A stretch of 64,000 nucleotides of DNA, taken from contig JAXRKP010000346.1 of NCBI GenBank assembly GCA_037039925.1, forward strand, positions 256,001 through 320,000, read 5' to 3'. A program made the position numbers and the translations under genes. Shown in pieces: positions 24,221 through 39,904 of this stretch (its first letter is position 1; every line of letters starts with the position of its first letter). The notes under the pieces were generated by a model that saw only the letters and a program-made list of their open reading frames with translations, was not told where the DNA came from and did no database searches. The stretch comes from Doris montereyensis (lineage: Eukaryota > Mollusca > Gastropoda > Nudibranchia > Dorididae).

Positions 24221-24345
24221 CAGGGGACTCAGTAGTTCAAACTCAAAGGCAAGGTGTCGGCCTCTCAACCCCAAAGGTTGTGGGTTCAAGCCCTGCTGAT
24301 AGTTGAAAAATTTTCTTGATTTTTAAAAATAGTAAAATCTACCCC
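24221..24345 (+). mobile_element. tRNA-derived SINE, family A, copy 4 (3'-truncated)
   Basis: Only the head and linker are present: CTCAGTAGTTCAAACTC, AGGCAAGGTGTCGGCCTCTC, B box GGGTTCAAGCCCTGC and TTGAAAAATTTTCTTGATTT. The sequence then becomes C/T-rich at 24341. The body and tail seen in other copies are missing. Confidence 0.75.
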
Positions 24346-24431
24346 CGCCCCTCCCCCCTCCCCCTCCCCTCCCCTCTCCCCTCCCCTCCCTCTCCCCCTC
24401 TCCCCTCCTCCCTCCCCCTCCTCCCCCCCCT
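24341..24431. repeat. C/T-rich low-complexity tract
   Basis: CCCCTCCCCT-type sequence at the position where other family A SINEs have their C-rich linker, possibly an expansion of that linker. Confidence 0.85.
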
Positions 24432-24629
24432 CGCCTTGGTCCAATTGTTTTGGTTGTATACAAGATGCTACACTCAATGTATGCTTAGAATTGTACTTTT
24501 CTATTACCAGAAATACTATTATTCATACCATTTATGAAGAAAGCTAAATTCTGTTAGTTTTTTTTTATCAGTATAAATTCAGTTGTTTTTGGTTTTTTTC
24601 ATCATAATATCTGATTTTCTTTCTTAAAT

Positions 24630-24995
24630 TGGAATGGACTGTTTCTTGTAAGCTTATGTACTCAAATTGACTGTTTCTTGTAAGCTTACGTACTGAAATG
24701 GACTGTTTTTGTAAGCTTATGTACTGAAATAGACTGTTTTTGCAGCTTATGTACTGAAATGGACTGTTTTTGTAAAATAGGAAATGGACTGTTTTTGTAA
24801 GCTTATGTACTGAAATGGACTGTTTTTGTAAGCTTATGTACTGAAATGGACTGTTTTTGTGAGCTTATACCGAAATGGACTGTTTCTTGTAAGCTATGTA
24901 CTGAAATGGACTGTTTTTGTAAGCTTATGTACTGAAATGGACTGTTTCTTGTAAGCTTATGTACTGAAATGGACTTTTTGTCAGCTTGTACTGAA
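24630..24995. repeat. Minisatellite, ~31-bp unit, ~12 copies
   Basis: Units GAAATGGACTGTTTTTGTAA plus GCTTATGTACT. TTTCTTG replaces TTTTTG in about a third of the units. Confidence 0.94.
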
Positions 24996-25450
24996 AAAAG
25001 TTGAGAACCCATCTAATGCTTGGAAAGAATACTCATTTGATCAAGGAGATGAATAAAGTCAGCACCTATTTCTTGGCAAATTGTGTCTCAGCTTGTTTTG
25101 TTTTTTAAAATGTGATTTGTAATGTTTGTTTTGTACATGTATATTATGCATACAAGTGTATAATATATAGTATGTTTAAAAACCAGAACCATTACAAATG
25201 TTAATAATAATAGTTTCTCAACAACGCAGCCACAGTCATAAATTTGAGCACAATTAACAACAGTTTTAGACTTTTTGATAAATCCAAGTGTTGTTTAATA
25301 TATTTTCTGCAACAATAAAAAAAAAGATACATTTTTCAATTGTCAACATTTCTATATAAAAAAGTTCAAAACAACAGGTACATTTTGTTGATGTAACTGT
25401 CCAAAAACTATGAAAATTATTTAATACCCATGAACGTTCATATTTAAACA
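24996..25450. other. No gene recognised
   Basis: AT-rich unique sequence. A minus-strand open frame at 25266-25451 has no recognisable features. Confidence 0.35.
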
Positions 25451-26176
25451 TTTTAATGCTAAATCTTACATATTATTTTCTTTAAAGCTATAAGTGATCG
25501 AATGTCCAGTAATATCAATAGAAAATCAAATGTTTAGAAAATCAAATTTGGTCAACTGTCCAGCTTGTTGGGGTGATGAAGCTATTTTTCTTTGAAGCTT
25601 TAAATAAATGGTCAACTGTCCAGTAATATCAATAGAAAATCAAATGTTTACTGGGTGATGCTAAATCTGCCATTTTTCTTTTGAAGCTTTAAATAAATGG
25701 TCAACTGTCCAGTAATATCAATAGAAAATCAAGTGTTTACTGGGGTGATGCTAAATCTTACATTATTTTCAGTAAAGCTAAACGGTCAACTGTACAGTAT
25801 TACAATAGAAAATCAAATTTTACTGGGATGATACTAAATCTTACATATTTAAAAAAAAAAGCTATTAATGATCAACTGTCCAATAATATCCATAGAAAAT
25901 CAAGTGTTTACTGGGGTGATACTAAATCTTGCATGTTTTCTTTAAAGCTGTAAGCGTCAACTGTCCAGTATTATCAATAGAAAATCAAATGTTTACTGAG
26001 ATGATGTAACATCTGACATACTTTCTGCAAGCTATAAAATATGGTCAACTGTCCAGTAATATCAGTAGAAAATGAAGTGTTTACTGGAGTGATGCCTAAT
26101 CGAGAGACATTTTCTTTGAAGCTATAAATAAATGGTCAACTGTCCAGTAATATAAATAGCAAATCAAATGTTTACT
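25451..26176. repeat. Minisatellite, ~85-90 bp unit, ~8 copies
   Basis: Units contain GGTCAACTGTCCAGTAATAT, CAATAGAAAATCAAGTGTTT, ACTGGGGTGATGCTAAATCT and TTTTCTTTGAAGCTATAA. They are more diverged than the neighbouring arrays. The last unit ends exactly where the 9.9 kb satellite begins. Confidence 0.93.
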
Positions 26177-29100
26177 GGTATCACACTGTATTACACTATC
26201 ACACTGTACCACACTGTATCACATTATCACACTATCACACTGTATTACACTATCACACTGTATTACACTATCACACTGCATTACACCTATCACACCGTAT
26301 CAAACTATCACACTGTATCACTCTATCACACCTGTATTACACTCATCACACTGTCACACTGTATTACACTATTACACTGTACCACACTGTATCACATTAT
26401 CACACTATCACACTGTATTACACTATCACACTGTATCATACTATATCACTCTATCACACTGTATCACACTATATCACTCTATCACACTGTATCACACTAT
26501 ATCACTCTATCACACTGTATCACACTGTATTACACTATCACACTGTATCACACCATATCACTCTATCACACTGTATCACACTGTATTACACTATCACACT
26601 GTATCACACTGTATCACACTATATCACTCTATCACACTGTATCACACTGTATCACACTATATCACTCTATCACACTGTATCACACTGTATTACACTATCA
26701 CACTGTATCACACCATATCACTCTATCACACTGTATTACACTATCACACTGTATCACACTCTATCACACTGTATCACACTGTATTACACTATCACACTGT
26801 ATCACACTGTATTACACTGTATCACACTATCATACTGTATCACACTGTATTACAGTATCCCACTGTATCACACTGTATTACACTATCACACTGTATCACA
26901 CTGTATCACACTATCACACTGTATCACACTGTATTACACTATCACACTGTATCACACTGTATTACACTGTATCACACTATCACACTGTATCACACTATCA
27001 CACTGTATCACACTATCACACTGTATCACACTGTATCACACTATCACACTGTATCACACTGTATTACACTATCACACTGTATCACACTGTATTACACTGT
27101 ATCACACTATCACACTGTATCACACTATCACACTGTATCACACTGTATCACACTATCACACTGTATTAAACTATCACACTGTATCACACTTTACCACTCT
27201 ATCACACTATCACACTGTATTACACTGTATTACACTATCACACTGTATTACGCTATCACACTGTATCACACTGTAGCACACTATCACACTGCATCACACT
27301 TTACCACTCTATCACACTATCACACTGCATTACACTATCACACTGTATTACACTATCACACTGTATCACACTGTAGCACACTATCACACTGCATCACACT
27401 TTACCACTCTATCACACTGTATTACACTATCACACTGTATCACACTGTATTACACTATCACACTGCATCACACTTTACCACTCTATCACACTATCACACT
27501 GTATTACACTGTATTACACTATCATACTGTATTACACTATCACACTGTATCACACTGTATTACACTATCACACTGTATCACACTATCACATTGTATCACG
27601 CTATCACACTGTATCACACTATCACACTGTATCAAACTATCACACTGTATCACACTGTATTACACTGTATTACACTATTACACTGTTTCACACTATCACA
27701 CTGTATCACACTATCACACTGTATCACACTGTATTACACTGTACTACACTATTACACTGTATCACAATGTTTACACTGTACTATACTATCACACTGTATC
27801 ACACTGTATTACACTGTATCACACTATCACACTGTATCACACTGTATTACACTGTATCACACTGTATCACACTGTATTACACTGTATCACACTATCACAC
27901 TGTATCACACTGTATTACACTGTACTACACTATTACACTGTATCACACTATCACACTGTATCACACTATTCCACTGTATCACACTGTATTACACTGTATT
28001 ATACTGTATTACACTGTATTACACTATCACAGTGTATCACACTACCAAAATGTATCACACTATCACACTGAGTCTCACTGTATCACACTATATCACTCTA
28101 TCACACTGTATCACACTGTATCACACTATATCACACTATCACACTGTATCACACTATCACACTGTATCACACTGTAACACTGTGAATCACACTGTATCAC
28201 ATTGTATCACACTGTATCACACTATCACACTGTATCACACTATATCACACTGTATCAGACTATCACACCGTATTACACAATTATACTGTATTACACTATC
28301 ACACTGTATCACACTGTATTACACTATCACACTGTATTACACTATCACACTGTATCACACTGTATTACACTATCACACTGTATCACACTATCACACTGTA
28401 TCATACTATCACACTGTATCAAATAGTATTACACTGTGTTCACTGTATTACACTGTATCACACTATCACACTGTATCACACTATCACACTATCACACTGT
28501 ATTACACTATCACACTGTATTACACTGTATTACACTATTACACTGTATTACACTCTATTACAATTATCACACTGTATTACACTCTATTACAATTATCACA
28601 CTGTATTACACTGTATTACATTGTATCACACTGTATCACACTATGTTACACTGTATTACACTGTATTACACTGTATCACACTGTAATACACTATCACACT
28701 GTATTACACTGTATCACACTGTATTACACTATCACACTGTATTATACTGTATCATACTGTAATACACTATCACACTGTATTACACTATATTACACTATCA
28801 CACTGTATTACACTGTATTACACTGTGTTACACTATCACACTGTATAACACTGTATCACACTGTATTACACTGTATCACACTGTATTACACTATATTACA
28901 CTGTATTACACTATCACACTGCATTTCACTATATTACACTACCACACTGTATTACACTGTATTACACTATCACACTGTATTACACTATGACACTGTATCA
29001 CACTGTATTACACTATCACACTGTATTACACTATCACACTATATTACACTATCACACTGTATCACACTGTATAGCACTATCACACTGTATTACACTATAT

Positions 29101-32100
29101 TACACTATCACACTGGATCACACTGTTTTACACTGTATTACACTGTATTACACTATCACACTGTATTACACTATATTACACTATCACACTGTATTACACT
29201 GTATTACACTATCACACTGTATTACACTGTATTACACTATATCCCACTGTATCACACTGTATCACACTGTATCACACTGTATTACACTGTATTACACTGT
29301 ATTAAACTATATCACACTATATCACACTATATCACACTGTATCACACTCTATTACACTGTATTACACTGTATTACACTATATTACACTGTATTACACTAT
29401 ATTACATTGTATCACACTGTATCACACTGTATCACACTGTATCACACTGTATCACACTGTATCACACTGTATTACACTATATCACACTGTATTACACTGT
29501 ATTACACTGTATCACACTGTATTACACTGTATCACACTGTATCACACTGTATCACACTGTATCACACTGTATTACACTGTATCACACTGTATCACACTGT
29601 ATCACACTATATCACACTGTATCACACTGTATTACACTGTATTACACTATATTACACTATATTACACTATCACACTGTATTACACTGTATCACACTGTAT
29701 CACACTGTATTACACTATATTACACTGTCACACTGTATTACAGTGTATTACACTATCACACTGTATTACACTATATTACACTATCACACTGTATTACACT
29801 ATATTACACTATCACATAGTATTACACTATATCACACTATCACACTGCATTACACTATATTACATATCACACTGTATTACACTATATTACGTCATCACAC
29901 TGTATTAGAGTGTATTACAATATCACACTGTATTACACTATGTTACACTATTACACTATATTACACTATTACACTTTATTACACTATATTACATTATCAC
30001 ACTGTATTACACTATCACACTGTATTACACTGTATTACACTATCACACTGTATGACACTATATTACACTAATACACTGTATTACACTATATTAAACTATC
30101 ACACTGTATTACATTATATTACACTATATTACACTATCACACTGTATTACATTACATTACACTATATTACACTATCACACTGTATTACACTATATTACAC
30201 TATCACACTGTATTACATTATCACACTGTATCACACTGTATTACACTATCACACTATATCACACTGTATTACACTGTATCACACTGTATTACACTGTATC
30301 ACACTGTATTACACTATCTTACTCTATCACACTGTATTACAGTGTATTACACTATCACATTGTATTACACTATATTACACTATTACACTGTATTACACTA
30401 AATTACAATATCACAGTGTATTACACTATATTACTCTATCATACTGTATTACACTATATTACACTATCACACTGTATTATAGTGTATTACAATATCACAG
30501 TGTATTACACTATATTACACTATTACACTGTATTACACTATATTACAATATCACAGTGTATTACACTATATTACTCTATCATACTGTATTACACTATATT
30601 ACACTATCACACCGTATTATAGTGTATTACAATATCACGCTGTATTACACTATATTACACTATTACACTATATTATACTATCACACAGTATTACACTATA
30701 TTACACTATCACACTGTGTTAGACTCTATTACACTATCACACTGTATTACATTATATTACACTATATTACACTATCACACTGCATTACATTATATTACAC
30801 TATATTACACTATCACACTGTATTACATTGTATTACACTATATTACACTATCACACTGTATTACATTATATTACACTATATTACACTATCACACTGTATT
30901 ACACTATATTACACTATCACACTGTAGCACACTGTGTTACACTATATTACACTATCACACTGTATTACACTGTATTACACTATCACACTGTACTACACTA
31001 TATTACACTATATTACACTATCACACTGTATTACACTATATTACACTATCACACTGTGTTACACTATATTACACTATCACACTGTATCACACTGTATTAC
31101 ACTATCACACTGTATCACACTGTATTATACTATCACACTGTATCACACTGTATCACACGATCACACTGTATCACACTGTATTACACTATATTACACTGTA
31201 TTATACTGTATTACGCTGTATCACACTGTATCACACTGTATCACACTGCATTACACTATCACACTGTATTACACCATATCACACTATATTACAATATCAC
31301 ACTGTATCACACTGTATTACACTATCACACTGTATTACACTATCATACTGTATTACACTATCACACTGTATCACACTGTATCACACTGTATTACACTATC
31401 ACACTGTATTACACTACCAAACTGTATCACACTGTATCAGACTGTATCACACTGTATTACACTATCACACTGTATTACACTATCATACTGTATTACATTA
31501 TCACACTGTATCACACTGTATCACACTGTATTACACTGTATTACAGTATTACACTGTATCACACTATATTACACTGTAGTACACTATCACACTGTATTAC
31601 ACTATATTACACTGTATTACACTATCACACTGTATTACATTGTATTACACTATATTACACTGTATTACACGGTATGACACTATCACACCATATCACACTA
31701 TATTACACTGTATTACACTGTATTACACTATATTACACTATATTACACTCTATTACACTATCACACTATATCACACTATATTACACTGTATCACACTGTA
31801 GTACACTATATTACACTCTATTACACGGTATTACACTGTATTACACTGTATTGCACTATCACACTACCACACTATATTACATTATCCCACTGTATTACAC
31901 TATCACATTGTATTACACTATCACACTACCACACTGTATTACACTATCACACTGTATCACAATGTATTACACTATCACACTGTACTACACTATCACACTG
32001 TATCACACTGTATTACACTATCACACTGTATCACACTGTATTGCACTATCACACTGTATCACACTGTATTACACTGTATCACACTATCACACTGTATCAC

Positions 32101-35100
32101 ACTATCACACTGTATTACACTGTATCACTATCCCACACTGTATCACACTGTAGCTAAACTATCACACTGTATCACACTTTACCACTCTATCCTGCTCTCG
32201 CACTGTATTACACTGTATTACTATCACACTGTATTACACTGTATTACACTATCTGTATTACACTGTATTACACTGTATTACACTGTATTACACTATCACA
32301 CTGTATAACACTGTATTACACTATCACACTGTAATTACACTGTATTACACTATCACACTGTATCACACTGTATTACACTGTATTACACTATCACACTGTA
32401 TTACACTGTATTACACTATCACACTGTATCAACCACTGTATTACAGTATTACACTGTATTACACTACACTGTATTACACTATCACACTGTATTACACTGT
32501 ATTACATTGTATCACTATATCACACTGTATTACATATTACACTGTATTACACTGTATTACTGTATCACACTGTATTACACTGTATTACACTATCACTGTA
32601 TCACACTGTATTACACTATATTCACACTATCACACTATACTGTATTACACTGTATCACACTGTATTACACTATCACACTGTATTACACTTATTACACTAT
32701 TACACTGTATACACTATTACACTGTATTATATCACACTGTATTACACTATCACACTGTATTACACTATCACACTGTATCACACTGTATCACACTGTATTA
32801 CACTATCACACTATCACACTGTATTACACTATCACACTGTATTACACTATCACACTGTATTACACTATCACACTGTATTACACTGTATTACACTGTATTA
32901 CAGTATCACACTGTATTCACTATTACACTGTATTACACTGTATCACACTGTATTACACTGTATCACACTATTACACTGTATCACACTGTTTATTACACTA
33001 CTATCACACTGTATTACACTATCACACTGTATTACTATCACTGTATCACACTGTATTACACTGTATACACTATCACACTGTATCACACTATCACACTGTA
33101 TTACACTATCACTGTATTACACTATCACACTGTATCACACTATTCACACTGTATTACACTATTACACTGTATTACACTATTACACTGTATTACACTATCA
33201 CACTGTATCACACTATCACACTGTATTACACTATCACACTGTATTACACTATCACACTGTATTACACTATCACACTGTATTACACTATCACACTGCATCA
33301 CACTGTATTACACTGTATTACACTATATTACACTGTATCACACTGTACACTATACACTGTATTACACTGTATCACACTGTATTACACTGTATTACACTAT
33401 CACACTGTATTACATTGTATTACACTGTATTACACTATCACTGTATTACACTATCACACTGTATCACACTGTATTACACTATCACACTGTATCACACTAT
33501 CACACTGTATTACACTATCACACTGTATCACCTGCGTTACACTGTATCATACCATCACACTGTATCAACTGTATTACACTATCACACTGTATTACACTGT
33601 ATTACACTATCACACCATCACACTATTACACTGTATTACACCATCACACTGTATTACACTATTACACCATCACACTGTATTACACTATTACACTGTATTA
33701 CACTCTATTACACCATCACACTGTATTACACTCTATTACAATTATCACACTGTATTACACTGTATTACACTGTATCACTATGTACACTGTATTACACTGT
33801 ATTACACTGTATTACACTGTAATACACTATCACACTGTATTACACTGTATCACACTGTATTACACTATCACACTGTATTACACTGTATCATACTGTAATA
33901 CACTATCACACTGTATTACACTATATTACACCATCACACTGTATTACACTGTATTACACTGTATTACACCTGTATAACACACTGTATCACACTGTATCAC
34001 ACTGTATTACACTATATTACACTGTATTACACCATCACACTGTATTACACTGTATTACATTATCACACTGTATTGCACTGTATTACTGTATTACAGTATC
34101 AAACTGTATTACTTTATTACACTGTATTACACTATCACACTGTATTACACTATATTATTACACTATCACACTGTATTACACTGTATTACACTGTATTACA
34201 CTATCACACTGTAATTACACTGTATTACACTGTATTACACTGTATTACACTATTACACTATCACACTGTATTACACGGTATTACACTATATTACACTGTA
34301 TTACACTATTACACTATCACACTGTATTACACTATCACACTGTATTACATTGTATTACACTGTATTACACTGTATCACACTGTATTACACTATCACACTG
34401 TATTACACTATAATTACACTGTATTACACTATCACACTGTATTACACTGTATTACATTATCACACTGCTATTACACTATTACACTGTATTACACTGTATT
34501 ACACCATCACACTGTATTACACTGTATTACACTATCACACTGTATTACACTGTATCACACTGTATTACACTATCACACCATCACACTGTATTACACTGTA
34601 TTACACCACATTCTGTATTACACTGTATTACACTTATTACTATGTATTACACTACACTGTATTACACTATCATTACACTGTATTACACTATCACACTGTA
34701 TTACACTGTATTACACTATCACAATCACACTGTATTACTACTGTATTACACTATCACACTGTATCCACACTATACACTGTATTACACTGTATTACACTGT
34801 ATTACACTATCACACTGTATTACACTGTATTACACTAACACTCACACTGTATTACACTGTATTACACTATCACACTGTATTACACTATTACACTGTATTA
34901 CACTATCACACTGTATCACACATTACACTATATTACACTATTACACTGTATCACACTATCACACTGTATCACACTATCACACTGTATTACACTATCACAC
35001 TGTATTACACTGTATTACACTGTATTACACTGTATCACACTGTATTACACTGCGTTACACTGTATTACACTATCACACTGTATTACACTGTATTACACCA

Positions 35101-36047
35101 TCACTGTATTACACTGTATTACACTGTATCACACTGTATTACACTATTACTGCGTTACACTATCACACTTACACACTATCACATGTATCACACTGTATCA
35201 CACTGTATCACACTATTACACTGTATCACACTATCACACTGTATTACACTATCACACTGTATTACACCATCACACTGTATTAACACTGTATTACACTATC
35301 ATTCTGTATTACACTGTATTACACTATCACACTGTACCACACTATCACACTGTATTACACTATCACACTGTATCACACTATCACACTGTATTACACTATC
35401 ACACTATCACTGTATCACACTATCACACTGTATTACACTATCCCACACTATATATCACACTATTACACTGCATTACACTGTATTACACCATCATACTGTA
35501 TTACTATCAATGTATCACACTATCACACTGTATTACACTGTATTACACTATCACACTGTATTACACTATCACACTGTATTACACTGTATTACACTATCAC
35601 ACTGTATTACACTGTATTACACTATCACACTGTATTACACTGTATTACACTATCACACTGTATTACACTATCACAACAATTACACTATTACACTGTATTA
35701 CACTATCACACTGTATTACACTGTATTACACTAGCACACTGTATTACACTATCACACTGTATTACACTGTATTACACTATCACACTGTATCATACTGTAT
35801 TACACTATCACACTGTATTACACTATCACACTGTATTACACTATCACACTGTATCACACTGTATCACACTATCACACTATCACACTGTATTACACTATCA
35901 AACTGTATTACACTGTATTACACTATCACACTATCACACTGTATTACACTATCACACTATCACACTGTATCACACTATCACACTATCACACTGTATTACA
36001 CTATCACACTGTATCACACTGTATTACACTATCACACTGTATACGCT
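26177..36047. repeat. 9.9 kb satellite of TAT(C/T)ACAC words
   Basis: About 9.9 kb made almost wholly of the 8-bp word TATCACAC or TATTACAC, joined directly or through a TG or TA dinucleotide. This gives 8-bp and 10-bp steps. G occurs almost only in the TG spacer. Local zones differ: 26180-27160 is rich in TATCACTCTATCACAC, 29230-29720 is dominated by 10-bp TG-spaced steps, and 29950-31080 is rich in TA spacers. From about 32150 to 35700 irregular indels are more frequent. The unit has no stop word, so very long open frames arise by chance. Confidence 0.97.
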
Positions 36048-36068
36048 ATACGCTGTATTTTGCATATG

Positions 36069-37078
36069 TACACATGAAAAAGACAAAACACATCACGCAT
36101 AAATGCACATGGAAACAGGCAATACGCATCACATATATACACATGAAAAAGGCAATACACATCACGCATACATACACATGGAAAAGGCAATACGTATCAC
36201 ACATATATACACATGGAAAAGGCAATACGTATCACGCATACATACACAGGGAAAAGGCAATACGCATTACACATACATACACATGGAAAAGGCAATACGT
36301 ATCACACATATATACACATGGAAAAGGCAATACGTATCACGCACACATACACATGGAAAAGTCAATACGTATCACGCATACATACACATGGAAAAAGGCA
36401 ATACGTGTCACACATATATACACATGGAAAAGGCAATACGTATCACGCATACATACACATGGAAAAGGCAATACGTATCAGGTATATATACACATGGAAA
36501 AGGCAATACGTATCACGCATACATACACATGGAAAAAGCAATACGTATCACGCATACATACACATGGAAAAGGCAATACGCATATATCATGCATACATAC
36601 ACATGGAAAAGGCAATACGTATCACGCATACATACACATGGAAAAGGCAATACGTATCACGCATATATACACATGGAAAAGGCAATACGTATCACGCATA
36701 CATACACATGGAAAAGGCAATATGTATCACGCATACATACACATGGAAAAGGCAATACGTATCACACATATATACACATGGAAAAGGCAATACGTATCAT
36801 GCATACATACACATGGAAAAGGCAATGCGTATCACGTATATATATACACATGGAAAAGGCAATATGTATCACGCATACATACACATGGAAAAGGCAATAC
36901 GTATCACACATATATACACATGGAAAAGGCAATATGTATAACGCATACATACACATGGAAAAGGCAATACTTATTTCCATATATAAACACATGGAAAAGG
37001 CAATGCTTGTATCACGCATACATACACATGGAAAAGGCAATGCGTTATCACATGTATATACACATGGAAAAGCAATAT
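36069..37078 (+). repeat. 35-bp satellite, block 1 (orientation +)
   Basis: About 28 units of CACATGGAAAAGGCAATACG plus TATCACGCATACATA or TATCACACATATATA. The GGAAAAGGCAA form distinguishes this block from later ones. Orientation is defined here as + when ACATGGAAA reads on the top strand. Confidence 0.95.
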
Positions 37079-39904
37079 GTATAACTTGTTTCCATACGTA
37101 CACATGGATGTGTATTGCTTGTTTCCATGTATATGTCATGCGTGTGTTATTGCTTGTTTCATAATGCGTCATGCGTGATGGTATTTTGCTTGTTTTCCAG
37201 TGTGCGTCATGCGTGATGTGCATTGCTTGTTTCCATGTATACGTCATGCGTGATGCGTATTGCTTGTTTCCATGTGTACGTCATGCGTGATGTGTATTGC
37301 TTGTTTCCTGTGTTGTCATGAAAGTGATGTCGTATTGCTTGTTTCCATGTGTTGCCTCGTGCGTATTGCTTGTTTCCATACCTCATGCGTGATTGCCCGT
37401 TTGCTTGTTGCCATGTATACGTGATGTGTGATGTGTTTTGCTTGTTTTCATGGTTGTGTCATGTATGATGCGTAATGCTTCGTCATGTTTGCATGGTTGT
37501 GTGATGTATCATGCGTGATTGCTTGTTTCCATGTGTACGTCATGCGTATTGCATTGTTTGCTGGTGTTTCCATGTGTACATCATGCGTGATGTGTATTGC
37601 CTGTTTCCACTTGTGTACGCGTATTGAAGTGATGTACCCGATGCGTTGTTCCCGTTTGGCATGTGTGTATACGTGATGTGTATTGCTTGTTTGCATGCTT
37701 ATGTATTGATGCGTCATATTGCCCGTTTGATGGTTATGTTCGTGTTGCCATGATGTGTCATGCGTGATTGCTTGTTTGCATGGTTATGTATGCGTGATGT
37801 ATATTGCTTGTTTGCATGGTGTATGATGCCTGAATGCAGCATATTGCATGTTTGCATGGTTATGCGTATACGTCAATGTGTGATACGTGATGCATATCAC
37901 CTGTTTCCATGTCTGTATACCTAATGTGATGCGTATTGCCTGTTTGCATATGTATGCGTGATGCGTATTGGTGTTTGCATGGTTATGTATATTGATGTGT
38001 CCATGTGTATTGATCTGTTTGCATATTTGCATGTGTAAGTATCGTGATCGTATTGCCCGTTTGCATGTGTAATATCTGATGCGTGATGTGTATTGCCCGT
38101 TTGCATGTGTAAGTATGCGTGATGCGTATTGCGTTTTGTCTGTGTAAGTATGCGTGATGCGTATTGCCCGTTTGCATGGTTGTGTAACCTGATGCGTGAT
38201 GCATATTGCTCGTTTGCATGTGTAAGTATGCGTGATGCATATTGCCCGTTTGCATGTGTATGAGTATGCGTGATGCGTATTGCTCGTTTGCATGTGTAAG
38301 TATGCGTGATGCGTATTGCCTGTTTGCATGTGTAAGTATGCGTGATGCGTATTGCCCGTTTGCATGGTTATGTATACCTGATGCGTGATGCGTATTCCCG
38401 TTTGCATGTGTAAGTATGCGTGATGCGTATTGCCTGTTTGCATGGTGTAAGTATGCGTGATGCGTATTGCCCGTTTGCATGTGTAAGTATGTGTGATGCG
38501 TATTGCCCGTTTGCATGTGTATGGATGGTGCGTGATGCGTATTGCCCGTTTCCATGTGTAAGTATGGGTGATGCGTATTGCCCGTTTGCATGTGTACGTA
38601 TGCGTGAAGCATAAACAACGATTACAAAGAAATCTAACTGCTGTGTCCTTTTTGAGCATCCCCCGTGATATATTGCTTGTTTCCATGTGCGTGATGCGTA
38701 TTACTTGTTTCCATGTGTGCGTGATGCGTATTACTTGTTTCCATGTGTGCGTGATGTGTATTGCTTGTTTCCATGTGTGCGTGATGCGTATTATTTGTTT
38801 CCATGCTATTGCGTGATGCGTATTCCTTGTTTCCATGTGTACGTGATGTGTATTACTTGTATCCATGTGTGCGTGATGCGTAATCCTTGTTTCCATGTGT
38901 GCGTGATGTGTATTACTTGTTTCCATGTGTGTGTGATGCATATTACTTGTTTCCATGTGTGCGTGATGCGTATTACTTGTTTCCATGTGTACGTGATGCG
39001 TAATCCTTGTTTGCATGTGTGCGTGATGTGTATTACTTGTTTCCATGTGTGCGTGATGTGATGCGTACTTGTTTCAATGTGTGCGTGATGCGTATTACTT
39101 GTTTCCATGTGTACGTATGTGTATTGCTTGTTTGATGGGTGTTACTGTGTATTGCTTGTTTCCATGTACGTGATGTGTATTACTTGTTTCCATGTGTGTG
39201 TGATGCGTATTACTTGTTTCCATGTGTGCGTGATGTGCATTCCTTGTTGCGTGATGTATATTACTTGTTTCCATGTGTGCGTGATGTGTATTACTTGTTT
39301 CCATGTGTGCGATGTGTATTACTTGTTGCGCATGTGTATGTCCATGTATTCCTTGTTTCCATGTGTGTGCGATGTATTCCTTGTTTCCTGTGATGTGTAT
39401 TCCTTGTTTCCATGTGTGCGTGATGTGTATTACTTGTTTCCATGTGTGCGTGATGTGTATTCCTTGTTTCCATGTGTGCGTGATGTGTATTCCTTGTTTC
39501 CATGTGTGCGTGATGTGTATTACTTGTTTCCATGTGTGCGTGATGTGTATTGCTTGATTCCATGTGTGCCTGATGTGTATTCATGTGTGCCTTGTTTCCA
39601 TGTGTGCGTGATGCGTAATCCTTGTTTCCATGTGTGTGTGATGCGTATTGCTTGTTTGCATGTCTGCCTGATGTGTATTTCTTGTTTCCATGTGTGTGAT
39701 GTATATTACTTGTGATGCGTATGTATTCCTTGTTTCCATGTGTGCGTGATGTGTATTCCTTGTTTTTGCATGTCTGTTTCCCTGATGTGTATTCCTTGTT
39801 TCCATGTGTGTGTGATGTGTATTACTTGTTTCCATGTGCGTGATGTGTATTCCTTGTTTCCATGTGTGCCTGATGTATTACTTGTTTCCATGTGTGATGC
39901 GTAG
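37079..39904 (-). repeat. 35-bp satellite family, block 2 (inverted)
   Basis: The same family in the opposite orientation: top-strand units read ATTGCTTGTTTCCATGTGTA plus CGTCATGCGTGATGCGT. There are three zones: irregular TTGCTTGTTTCC units to about 37850, TGCCCGTTTGCATGTGTAAG units at 38050-38600, and TTACTTGTTTCCATGTGTGC units (29-30 bp) at 38670-39890. A divergent insert at 38606-38670 (AACAACGATTACAAAGAAAT) resembles the start of the 62-bp unit at 39905. Confidence 0.92.

Noticed and set aside
26168..35734. Very long open reading frames (up to about 740 codons) of Thr/Leu/Tyr/His repeats
   Set aside because: They exist only because the 8/10-bp satellite word lacks stop codons, several frames are open at once, and the peptide is a direct read-out of the repeat.
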